Of a stretch of 64,000 nucleotides of DNA, positions 36,201 through 43,347 are shown piece by piece. The DNA comes from Planctomycetota bacterium. Its GTDB lineage: Bacteria; Planctomycetota; B15-G4. The notes under the pieces are model-generated. The model did not search any database and had not been told where the DNA came from. It worked only from the letters and a program-made list of their open reading frames with translations. A program made the position numbers and the translations under genes. How positions within the stretch are numbered: the stretch's first letter is position 1; every line of letters begins with the position of its first letter. The stretch is taken from the NCBI GenBank assembly GCA_029259745.1, contig JAJDEO010000035.1, forward strand, positions 1 through 64,000, written 5' to 3'.

Positions 36201-36864
36201 GCGAGCGCTCCACACTGGCGCCGAGCAGCAGCTCCGACGTGCCGGGCTCATCGACTCCGAACGTCACGGTGCGGGGATCGACCCCGTGGCCACAGTCGTC
36301 GGTCTCGTCGAGCGTGTTGCCCGCGCGGTGATCCCCGGCTGGAGCTTCGCGCTGACCGACGTCGACCCGACGCGCAGGATCCCCGAGTGGAGCTTCACGC
36401 TGCCGACGGGCACGCTCGAGCCGCGCGCACTCGCGGAGGTCTTCGCGGCGCACGGCCTGCAAGACGTCGCGGCGCGCATGGAGAGCCTGACGTCCGAGCG
36501 GCTTGCCGGGTTCTTGGTCGGCTTCGTCGACGACATCGTCGAGTACGACGGACGTTGGTACATCGTCGACTGGAAGTCGAATCATCTCGGGTCCGACGTC
36601 GGCGCGTACCTGCCCGAGCGCCTCGCCCATGTCGTCGCCGACCATCACTACGACCTGCAGCTGATGCTCTACATCGTCGCACTGCAGCGATTCCTGCGTT
36701 CGCGGCTCGGTGCCGCCTACTCCTACGACACGCACGTCGGTGGTGCGGCGGACGTCTTCTTACGTGGCGTCGGCGCCGGCGCCGAGCACGGCTTCTGGAA
36801 GATCCGGCCCGACCAGGCGCTCGTCGACGCGCTCGACCATTTCCTCCAGGGGAACGCCGAATGA
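33268..36864 (+). CDS. recB: Exonuclease V beta subunit RecB (helicase/nuclease)
   Basis: A 1198-residue UvrD-type helicase with a C-terminal nuclease, close to E. coli RecB in length (1180). The Walker A is EASAGTGKTF (residues 23-32); further helicase motifs are DEFQDTDALQFEIF (about 385), GDPKQAIYAFRGAD, MHSSKGLEYDVV and YVALTRAKRR. The nuclease has VDWKSNH (Asp1101, Lys1103), the catalytic pair of RecB-type nucleases. It unwinds and degrades double-strand ends and loads RecA after Chi. ATG 33268 overlaps the recC stop, and its own TGA overlaps the recD ATG, both as ATGA. Confidence 0.96.
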   Translation: MSGKTEIFDLATTELRADWSLIEASAGTGKTFAIAGLVVRMVVSGFVDDVRKILVVTFTIDATEELKTRVRAALADALAVFEHPDDVAPDDARRQQYLAWAREYGDAGRARLAAALSGFDGVAIQTIHAFCHRVLQESAFESGLAFDLGFTEDEDLLIERAVHDAWRNLFHDADPWLARLVKAGKPWTPELFARVFSAWQRATGARYEPADHTLDEALDEWRTAIAGLQRHAHDHQGAYASLAPLKKKAGFAKDIGGFEAAFAMLRSLPEEPHAGWVQFARHFATSVITGTTSASLFKTAIEAFEGHPLFDACDDANTAARRVELAFVREMLGAIEKALAAIRARDHVVSFFDVLADLDRALRDEVLGPRLVDTVSSRFSVALIDEFQDTDALQFEIFRKLFAQRTVMLIGDPKQAIYAFRGADVFAYLDARSFVQRRFTLDRNWRSSPDLVRGVQSLFARVARPFVFGGIEAPPVEPARTASETALDGVAGRALTFWHIPKVGRGESHLVSRALLGKLVSTCRELLGSGASIDGEPLDPGHIAVLVRSNRQADEVLAALRAADIPALVGRANDVLAAPGTDELLRVLAALCHPNNARLVRAACATHLVGDDATSLRALLDDEDAWQGRVEEFRECHRRWHLDGIVAALEAAWSMWDTRRRLLVLPDGERRVGNLVHAVEVLHDEARRANLAPESLVSWFREERDRRQPPESRQLRLEREDRAVEIVTMHSSKGLEYDVVLCPFAPAPVTDRGEPLVVRERSGVVFDAGSALYDERKATAHVETLAEDLRLLYVALTRAKRRAYIAWDDNQQSLARTALAYLCHAPPSGAAGDDVAAALAAMTSIGSALKDGGLAGLQRVVSERPELYGLEQLAPSTEPTAARWGGTEVENVVLEAAQARIANEQLEPWMMMSFSSWVRGGADERPDREDADVVLLDSVDGGAAPPELADMFAFARGADAGVALHAVFEFADLAALDERALHTGAEQQLRRAGLIDSERHGAGIDPVATVVGLVERVARAVIPGWSFALTDVDPTRRIPEWSFTLPTGTLEPRALAEVFAAHGLQDVAARMESLTSERLAGFLVGFVDDIVEYDGRWYIVDWKSNHLGSDVGAYLPERLAHVVADHHYDLQLMLYIVALQRFLRSRLGAAYSYDTHVGGAADVFLRGVGAGAEHGFWKIRPDQALVDALDHFLQGNAE

Positions 36865-38693
36865 CGACCTTCGACGAGTTCTCCGACGCCGGTGTCTGGA
36901 CGCCGATCGAACGAGCCTTCGGTGCGATGCTGGGCCGGCGTGCCGGCGGCGAGTGTGGTGAGACGCTGGCTGTCCTCGGAGCCTTGCTGCTGCGGCGGCG
37001 CGGTGAGGGCAACACGCGCGTGTCGGTCGCCGTCGAAGCCGCGACGCCCTTCCCCGATGCCGATTCGGCGTTCGTGCTCCCGCGCGCCGAGACGTTGCGC
37101 GCCGCGCTCGGTCACCCGTCGGTGGCCGGTCGTCTCGTGGCGTCGCCGGGAGCGGGTGTCGCGCCGCTCGTCTTCGACGGTGAGCACGTCGCGCTGCACC
37201 GCGATGCCGATGACGAGTTGCTCATCGCTCGTGCCGTGGCCGCCCGACTCTCCGTCATCGAGAACGATCTCCCGACAGAGACATGGCGTGCGGTGCTCGG
37301 CGGACGTGAGCGTGCCCCGGAGCTCGGGCAAGGCGAACTCTTCGCCGCTGCGTCGGCGCTCGACGACCAGGCGATCGCAGCCGCAGCAGCCCTGCGTCAT
37401 CGCTTCGCGCTGGTGACGGGCGGCCCCGGCACGGGCAAGACGACCACGGTGAAGAAGATCCTCGCGCTGTGGTTCGCCGCCAACCCCGCGGGACGCGTGG
37501 CTCTCGCGGCCCCGACGGGCAAGGCGGCCGCGCGCCTTTCCGACTCGGTCGGCTCGACGCTCGATGGCCACGACCTCCCGCGCGCCACGACGCTCCACTC
37601 GCTGCTGTCCTACCACCCCGGCGCAGATCGCTTCGGCGCGCGTTCGTCGCGTCCGCTGATCGTCGACCTCGTGATTGTCGACGAGGCCTCGATGATCGAC
37701 ACACGCCTCATGGCTGCGCTCGTCGACGCGCTCCCCGCGACGGCGTCGTTGATCTTGCTCGGTGATGCCGACCAACTCGCGTCCGTCGACAGTGGCGCGG
37801 TTCTGGCCGATCTCGTCGCGGCGGCGGCGGGAAGCGTCGACGGGGACGACCCGCGCGAACAGCTTGCGCGCAAGTCGCCCGACTTTTCGGCCTGGTGTGC
37901 CGCGCGATTCGGGGAGGGGCCGCCGACCGACGCGCAGGCCTCGACGCTGCGTGATGCCGTGACGTGCTTGCGCAAGGTGTACCGCAACACGGATGCGCAC
38001 TTCGCGGACGTCGTCGATGCCGTGCGGCGCGGTGACGCGCGTGCGGCGCGCAAGGGGCTCGAGGCGAGCAACGTCGTCACGCTCGACCCGATCGCGTCGA
38101 CGGTGCAGGGTCTGGTCGCCGATCATCTCGACGTCTGGCAGACACGACTCGACGCCGCCACTCCCCAGGAGGCGCTCGAGCGGGCGCGCGACTTTCAGCT
38201 TCTCTGCGTCGTGCGCGAGGACGTCGAGCAGGTCAACCGCGCCGTGGATGTCGCTCTGGGCCCGGCCGTCACAGACGCCGCATTCTTCTCCGGCAGGCCG
38301 GTGCTCGTGACGGCGAACGACCCTTCCGTTCGTCTCGCGAACGGTGACGTCGGCGTGTGTTGGCGCGAGCCGACGGGGAGTCCCGTCGTCTGCTTCGAGG
38401 ATCCCGATGACGCCGGGGCCGTGCGCCGCGTCCCCTTGTCGCGCATGCCGGCCCACGAAGCGGCGTGGGCCATGACCGTCCACAAGAGCCAGGGCTCAGA
38501 GTACGGCACGGTCGTGCTGCTGCTCCCGCGCGACGACCATCCACTCGTCACGCGCGAGCTCGTCTACACGGGGCTCACGCGCGCCCGCGAGCGCGCCACG
38601 ATCCTCGGCGACGTCGCGGTGCTGTCGGCCGGCATCGCGCGCCGGACGCGCCGCGACACCGGTTTGCGTCGTCTGCTTGCAGAGGCGCCCTGA
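36861..38693 (+). CDS. recD: Exonuclease V alpha subunit RecD
   Basis: A 610-residue SF1B 5'-3' helicase, the normal RecD length (E. coli 608). Motifs: Walker A TGGPGTGKTTT (residues 186-196), APTGKAAARL, VDEASMID (about 273-280), GDADQLASVDSGAVL, and near the C-terminus MTVHKSQGSEYGTVVL and YTGLTRARERATI. It is the second motor of RecBCD and regulates the nuclease at Chi. It starts inside the recB stop codon (ATGA), so the three subunits are probably made in step. A strong hairpin terminator follows 6 bp after the stop. Confidence 0.96.
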   Translation: MTTFDEFSDAGVWTPIERAFGAMLGRRAGGECGETLAVLGALLLRRRGEGNTRVSVAVEAATPFPDADSAFVLPRAETLRAALGHPSVAGRLVASPGAGVAPLVFDGEHVALHRDADDELLIARAVAARLSVIENDLPTETWRAVLGGRERAPELGQGELFAAASALDDQAIAAAAALRHRFALVTGGPGTGKTTTVKKILALWFAANPAGRVALAAPTGKAAARLSDSVGSTLDGHDLPRATTLHSLLSYHPGADRFGARSSRPLIVDLVIVDEASMIDTRLMAALVDALPATASLILLGDADQLASVDSGAVLADLVAAAAGSVDGDDPREQLARKSPDFSAWCAARFGEGPPTDAQASTLRDAVTCLRKVYRNTDAHFADVVDAVRRGDARAARKGLEASNVVTLDPIASTVQGLVADHLDVWQTRLDAATPQEALERARDFQLLCVVREDVEQVNRAVDVALGPAVTDAAFFSGRPVLVTANDPSVRLANGDVGVCWREPTGSPVVCFEDPDDAGAVRRVPLSRMPAHEAAWAMTVHKSQGSEYGTVVLLLPRDDHPLVTRELVYTGLTRARERATILGDVAVLSAGIARRTRRDTGLRRLLAEAP

Positions 38694-38698
38694 AATGC

Positions 38699-38732
38699 GG
38701 CGCGGCCGAGTTCCGAAGAACCCGGCCGCGCC
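38699..38732. terminator. Strong hairpin between convergent recD and downstream gene
   Basis: A 15 bp stem (left arm GGCGCGGCCGAGTTC, right arm GAACCCGGCCGCGCC, one A-C mismatch) closes on a tetraloop CGAA. It starts 6 bp after the recD stop and 30 bp from the stop of the convergent gene. There is no T-run, so it may act as a bidirectional Rho-assisted or RNA-stabilising hairpin. Confidence 0.7.
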
Positions 38733-38761
38733 GTGTGCGAGAGCTTGCGTCTGTGCGTGAG

Positions 38762-39328
38762 CTACAGGGCAGGCTTCACCGGGTCGCGGTGAAAGTAGTC
38801 GACGGCGAAGGCAACGCACTGCATCTCGATGAAGGCCGAGAAGCGGTCGAGGTCCTCCGGCGTCATCGCACCGGAGATGGCCGCCGTCTGTGCGTCGCGG
38901 CCACGGGCCGTCCGTCGGATCTCGATGGTGAACTCACCGGTCTCCTGCTTGGGCTCGAGCAGGAAGGTGAGGCGCGAGTAGGCCTCCGAGTCGCGACCGA
39001 GTTCGTCGAGCGTGGCTTCGCTCGTGCGGATCGCAAGGAGGTACTTGCCTTCGTAGAAGCTGCGCGACATGTCGAAGTCGTGCGCCTCTTCCATGATGTC
39101 ACCAACGTACTCGCGGATGACCTTCTCGACGGACTCGAGGTAGTCGAACGCGTCGAGAATCTTCTGCGACTTCTGCAAGCCGTGCTCGGTGCGAACTTCG
39201 CGTCGCTGGGCTCCGAGGGCCGCGTGGTTGGCGCGGATCTGGCGAAGCTTGTCGCGGAAGCTCTCAGACGTGTTGAGCACCAGGCTCTCACCGTCGCGAA
39301 TGGTCGTGTCGTTCCGAGTGTCCATCAT
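38762..39328 (-). CDS. Hypothetical cytosolic helical protein
   Basis: A 188-residue protein of unknown family. It is charged and mostly helical (SFRDKLRQIRANHAALGAQRREVRTEHG; DYLESVEKVIREYVGDIMEE), with no signal or membrane segment. The middle has mixed strands (FTIEIRRTARG). ATG 39328 is preceded by AAAGGGG; a second ATG lies one codon downstream. It converges on recD across the hairpin at 38699. No function is proposed. Confidence 0.75.
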   Translation of the reverse strand: MMDTRNDTTIRDGESLVLNTSESFRDKLRQIRANHAALGAQRREVRTEHGLQKSQKILDAFDYLESVEKVIREYVGDIMEEAHDFDMSRSFYEGKYLLAIRTSEATLDELGRDSEAYSRLTFLLEPKQETGEFTIEIRRTARGRDAQTAAISGAMTPEDLDRFSAFIEMQCVAFAVDYFHRDPVKPAL

Positions 39329-39801
39329 GGCAAGCCCCTTTCGGGATTGGGGTGTCTAGCAAGCTCTTCGGCTCATGAGACGCTTGAGATTCAGAGTTCC
39401 CGACAACGGGGATCATCGGGAGGAGAGGTTCTCGGTGAGGTGAGCAGTTTTCCCGCTCGCCAGCACCGAGTGCCGTCGCGCCGTTTACCGGCCGGCGACT
39501 GTGCTTCCGATGCTCGCAAAGCCACCGGGTTGCAGGCGAAGTATGGCTCAAGAAAGTCGGGTGCGCTCGGCATTGACAGGATCGTCAGTGTGACTGACTC
39601 ATGGCGAGGCGCCGAACGATATCGGCCCACGATCTCCTCCTTCAGAAGAGGCGGCCGTCGGATTCTGCGAACGCCTCCGGGGAGGAGGCGAGCTGCCAGG
39701 CCGTGCTGATATCGTGTCGAGCCCCGCGGGGTGTCGTCCGTGACGCTCCGCCAGCTGCGATCCGTCCGCGGCGCCGACGCTGTATTCCCGAGAGGAGATT
39801 C
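39329..39801. other. Intergenic region, no recognisable gene
   Basis: About 470 bp between divergent genes. A TTGACA hexamer lies at 39573-39578 but no matching -10 box follows at 16-18 bp. The last bases hold the AGAGGAG ribosome binding site of the VOC gene. No RNA gene or repeat was recognised. Confidence 0.45.
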
Positions 39802-40593
39802 ATGATGAGTGACGTGACGTTGACGCCCGGTACTTTTTGCTGGCACGAGCTTTCGACGCGCGACGCCGATGGTGCCCAGGCCTTCTACGGAGATCTCTTC
39901 GGGTGGGGCGTGAACACCGACGAGACGCCCATGGGTCCGTATCACAAGTGGACGCACGGGGGCGGCGAGTTCGGTGCCGTCTTCGGCATGGACGGTCCGA
40001 TGTTCGAGGGCGTGCCGTCGCACTGGATGCCGTACGTGCTCGTGACGAGCGTCGATGCCTCGGTGGCCAAGGTGAAGGAACTCGGCGGGACGGTGGTGAT
40101 GGAGCCCATGGATGTCATGGAGCATGGGCGCATGGCCGTGCTCACCGATCCGACGGGCGCGGCCGTGTCCCTCTGGGAGAACAAGGCCCACACCGGCGCG
40201 TCCACCGATCCGACCACCACGGGCGCGCCGATCTGGACCGAACTCGCCACGCGCGACAAGGACGCGGCGTTCGCCTTCTACACGGGCCTCTTCGGGTGGC
40301 GAGCGGACGAGAAATCCGGCGGTCCGATGCCCTACACGGAGTGGTGGGACGGCGAGAACTGCCGCGGCGGGATGATCGTCATGGACGAGAAGATGGGCGA
40401 TGCGCCGCCACACTGGCTCACGTACTTCTCGGTCGACGACTGCGACGCGACGGTGGCGAAGGCCTCCGGGCACGAGGGCGCCAGCATCTGCGTGCCGGCG
40501 ATGGACATTCCCGGCGTCGGGCGCATGGCCGTGATCACCGACCCGCAGGGCGCGACGTTCGCCGTCATCAAGATGTCGGCCGACCACAAGTAG
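39802..40593 (+). CDS. Two-domain VOC (glyoxalase/bleomycin resistance-like) protein
   Basis: A 263-residue protein with two tandem VOC domains: residues about 8-125 (FCWHELSTRDADGAQAFYGDLFGW) and 135-258 (PIWTELATRDKDAAFAFYTGLFGW). Each ends in a strand like MAVLTDPTGAAVSLWE or MAVITDPQGATFAVI, with the Glu or Ile at the usual last metal-ligand position, so metal binding may be kept in only one half. Relatives act as dioxygenases, isomerases or resistance proteins. The ATG is at 39802 or 39805; AGAGGAG at 39791 favours the second by spacing. It lies 91 bp upstream of the selenoprotein gene. Confidence 0.85.
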   Translation: MMSDVTLTPGTFCWHELSTRDADGAQAFYGDLFGWGVNTDETPMGPYHKWTHGGGEFGAVFGMDGPMFEGVPSHWMPYVLVTSVDASVAKVKELGGTVVMEPMDVMEHGRMAVLTDPTGAAVSLWENKAHTGASTDPTTTGAPIWTELATRDKDAAFAFYTGLFGWRADEKSGGPMPYTEWWDGENCRGGMIVMDEKMGDAPPHWLTYFSVDDCDATVAKASGHEGASICVPAMDIPGVGRMAVITDPQGATFAVIKMSADHK

Positions 40594-40684
40594 CTGCGAC
40601 AGCGTTGGTCGCGCCACCGTGCGCGCAGAGCAGGCGCTGAACGCGTCTGCCTGCGCGCCGGACACCCTCCACGGGAGAGCCGTC

Positions 40685-41293
40685 ATGGCGTATATCGAGA
40701 TGGTCGACGAAGGCGAGGCCGACGGTGAGCTGGGTCGCATGTACGCCGGGCTCGTCGACCCCGAGCACGGCGGTGTCGACGAGATCCTGAAGATCCACTC
40801 GCTGGTCCCGGCGGGGTTGCGTGGTCATCTCGGTGTCTACCGCTCGGCGATGGTCGACACGCCGGGGCTTCCGAAGGTCGAGCGCGAGCTCGTGGCCGTC
40901 GCCGTCTCGGGCATCAACGGCTGCCACTACTGAGTGGGTCATCACCGGCGCGGTCTGCGCCGATTGCTCCTTGCGGGCGTGGGAGGCACAGCGCCTGCCG
41001 ACACGCTCGCGCTGTGTGAGCGCTGGGCGGCGGACTCCGAGGCCCTCGTCGCGGCTGTCCTCGAATCGCCGGACGGCGTGGCGATCTCCGGCCTCCCGGC
41101 GCGCCAACGAGCGCTGCTCGCCTACGCGGCCAAGCTCACGGAGCGCCCGGCGACGATCGAGCGCGCTGACGTCGACGCGCTGCGCCAAGCGGGTCTCGCG
41201 GATGCGGACATCCTCGCGCTCGTCGAAGTGATCGCGTACTACGCCTACGCGAACCGCATCGCGGACGGCCTCGGCATCGAGCTGGAGTCGTGA
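40685..41293 (+). CDS. AhpD-like peroxidase-related selenoprotein (in-frame TGA as Sec83)
   Basis: A 202-residue AhpD/carboxymuconolactone-decarboxylase-like protein whose frame is crossed by TGA at 40931-40933 (residue 83). Upstream (MAYIEMVDEGEADGELGR, LKIHSLVPAGLRGHLGVYRS, VERELVAVAVSGINGCHY) and downstream (VGHHRRGLRRLLLAGV, LPARQRALLAYAAKLT, VIAYYAYANRIADGLGIEL) both match the family, in one frame. The TGA replaces the second Cys of the CxxC motif, giving C80-H-Y-U83; Glu68 and His87 sit at the spacings of the AhpD proton relay (Glu118, Cys130, Cys133, His137). A SECIS-like hairpin follows. The protein should be a thiol/selenol peroxidase or reductase. ATG 40685 has GGGAGAG upstream. Needs a selenocysteine system elsewhere in the genome; otherwise a pseudogene. 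Confidence 0.87.
40931..40962 (+). promoter_or_regulatory. TGA (Sec) codon and bacterial SECIS-like hairpin
   Basis: After the TGA (40931-40933) a 6 bp perfect stem (CGGCGC at 40946-40951, GCGCCG at 40957-40962) closes a 5 nt apical loop GGTCT at 40952-40956. The loop begins 18 nt after the TGA. From memory, the E. coli fdhF SECIS has the same GGUCU loop at the same distance, the region bound by SelB. The hairpin lies inside the coding sequence, as bacterial SECIS elements must. Confidence 0.85.
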
Positions 41294-41324
41294 CACGAGT
41301 GCGGCGTGGTGTCCTTCGAACGCC

Positions 41325-42965
41325 TCACCCGGCGAGCTCCTCGCTCAACAGGAACTTGCGCACCTTCCCCGAGCCCGTGAGCGGGAAGGCGTCGACGGCA
41401 TGCCAGGTTTTCGGGTGCTTGAACTTCGCGATGCGGTCGGTGAGGTGAGTGCACAGCGCCGCGGGGTCCAGTGTCTTGCCGGGCTTGAGGATGACTGCCG
41501 CGGCGACCTCTTCGCCGAAGTGATCGTCGGGCACGCCGAACACGGCGACGTCGGCGACGTCGGCGTGCGAGCGCAGGATGTTCTCGATCTCGGCCGGCGC
41601 GATGTTTTCGCCGCCGCGGATGATGAGTTCCTTGATGCGCCCCACGATGCGCAGCAGGCCGTCGTCGCCACGCAGCGCGCGGTCGCCGGTGCGCAGCCAA
41701 CCGTCCGGCGTCAGAGCTGCCGCCGTGGCCTCGGGTTCGTCGTGGTAGCCGGCCATGATGTTCGGCCCGCGCGCCCAGAGTTCGCCCGGCTGCCCGTCGG
41801 GGAGTTCCGCGCCGGTTTCGGGGTCGGTGATGCGCACCTCGACGGACGGCAGCTCACGTCCGATCGTCGAGCAGCGCACTTCGACGGGGTCCTCGGGGTT
41901 CGAGCCGGCGACGCCAGGTGAGGCCTCGGTCAGCCCGTAGGCGATCGAGAGCCCCTTCACACCGAGGCGCTCGGCGATCTCGTGCATGAGCGGTTCGGGG
42001 ACGGGCGCGCCGGCCGCCAGCCCGGCGCGCAACGTCGACGTGTCGAACGACTCGAGGTCGGGGTGCTGCAGCATGGCGCCGAACATGGTCGGGACACCGT
42101 GGATGATCGTGCAGCGTTCCTCGTGGACGAGGCGCAGCGCGTGGCCGGGGTCGAACCCAGGGATCGCGCAGAGTGACGCGCCATGACTGTAGGCGCCGAG
42201 CACGCAGACGACGCAGCCGAAGCAGTGGAAGAGCGGCACCATCATCGCGATGCGGTCGCTGGGCGTCGTGCGCACCTGGTTGCCGAGGTCGTGAGCCGTG
42301 GCGAGCAGGTTGCCGTGCGTGAGCATCACACCCTTCGGGAAGCCGGTCGTCCCGGACGTGTACTGGATGTTGACGATGTCGTGCTGTTCGCAGGCCTGCT
42401 CGCGCGCGGCGAGCTCGTCGTCGCTCACGCCGCGTCCCTTGAGGATCGTTGCCTTGAGCGTGGCGAGTCCGTTGGGCGACTCGTCGGCGGGGTCGGCCTG
42501 CATCCAGATCCGACGCCGGATGCCGCGCACGGCCGGGTCGCTGTCGAGGAACAGCTCGTCGATCATCTGGCTGAGTTCGTTCGTCCCGGCGCGCGTGGCG
42601 TGAATCACGGCCACGGCCTTGCTCTGCCGGAGGACATACGCGACCTCGTCCTTCTTCAGCGCCGTGTTGACCGTCACCATCACGGCCCCGATGCGCGCCA
42701 GCGCGAACTCGATCGGCACCCAGTCGGGAACGTTCGGACCCCACACAGCGACGTGCTCGCCCTTCTGAATGCCGTAGGCGATCAGCCCGCGCGCGAGCTC
42801 GTCGACGTAGGCGTCGAGCTCGGCGAACGTGCGGCGGATCTCCTCGCCTCCGTGCACGAAGGCCGGGTAGACGAGCGCCTCGGCGTCACCGCGCTGGGCG
42901 GCGAGAGAGCGCAGGAGCTGAGACAGGGTGCCCGTCGACACGGGCGGAAAGGCAGTGTTCGACAT
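41325..42965 (-). CDS. AMP-dependent acyl-CoA synthetase/ligase
   Basis: A 546-residue ANL-superfamily enzyme. Motifs: phosphate loop QYTSGTTGFPKGVML (about residues 195-209), YGLTEASPG, GWLRTGDRALRGDDG, and the C-terminal hinge GRIKELIIRGGENIAPAEIE with the catalytic Lys in TGSGKVRKFLL. It activates a carboxylic acid with ATP to an acyl-AMP and transfers it to CoA; closest by pattern to medium/long-chain fatty acyl-CoA synthetases. The ATG at 42965 (MSNTAFPP) is preferred over one four codons earlier. It points towards the selenoprotein gene and is separated from it by 31 bp. Confidence 0.9.
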   Translation of the reverse strand: MSNTAFPPVSTGTLSQLLRSLAAQRGDAEALVYPAFVHGGEEIRRTFAELDAYVDELARGLIAYGIQKGEHVAVWGPNVPDWVPIEFALARIGAVMVTVNTALKKDEVAYVLRQSKAVAVIHATRAGTNELSQMIDELFLDSDPAVRGIRRRIWMQADPADESPNGLATLKATILKGRGVSDDELAAREQACEQHDIVNIQYTSGTTGFPKGVMLTHGNLLATAHDLGNQVRTTPSDRIAMMVPLFHCFGCVVCVLGAYSHGASLCAIPGFDPGHALRLVHEERCTIIHGVPTMFGAMLQHPDLESFDTSTLRAGLAAGAPVPEPLMHEIAERLGVKGLSIAYGLTEASPGVAGSNPEDPVEVRCSTIGRELPSVEVRITDPETGAELPDGQPGELWARGPNIMAGYHDEPEATAAALTPDGWLRTGDRALRGDDGLLRIVGRIKELIIRGGENIAPAEIENILRSHADVADVAVFGVPDDHFGEEVAAAVILKPGKTLDPAALCTHLTDRIAKFKHPKTWHAVDAFPLTGSGKVRKFLLSEELAG

Positions 42966-43347
42966 GGCCGCGAGCATACCGCGAAGCTCGCGCCGGATCG
43001 CTCGGTCTCATGGGCGACCCCATCGGGTGGTTTGAGACGCTGTCGGGGGAGCGTCTGAGACGTGCGACGGTCGCGGCGTGCGAGACGTCCGCGGCCAGCC
43101 GGAGGCTGTCACGCCGCGACGAACCTCATCCAGGACGTAGACGTGATAGAGCACGCTCGCGAGCGCTCCGGTGCATCGGCATGTCTCATTGCGAACGTCG
43201 GGTGATCGGCCTCGGTCATTCATCTCGCCCTCGTGATCGGGGGTGTGGTCAAGAGGAATGACGTGCGATGGCGCGGCAGATCACACGGATTTCTCAGTCT
43301 CCAACTGCCTGACAGCTGCGCCCGTCTCTGCCGTCTATCATGTTCCC
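42966..43347. other. Divergent intergenic region with a small hairpin
   Basis: About 380 bp between the acyl-CoA synthetase and radical SAM starts. A 7 bp perfect inverted repeat (AGACGCT at 43035-43041, AGCGTCT at 43050-43056) with an 8 nt loop may be an operator or leader hairpin. GAGACG-type words recur nearby. No gene or clear promoter was recognised. Confidence 0.4.

Noticed and set aside
39573..39578. TTGACA as promoter of the VOC/selenoprotein genes
   Set aside because: No -10-like sequence at 16-18 bp, and the position is 220 bp from the start.
40931..40933. TGA in the AhpD-like gene as an ordinary stop giving two short genes or a pseudogene
   Set aside because: Both halves match one family in one frame, the codon replaces the catalytic Cys exactly, and a SECIS-like hairpin lies at the expected distance.
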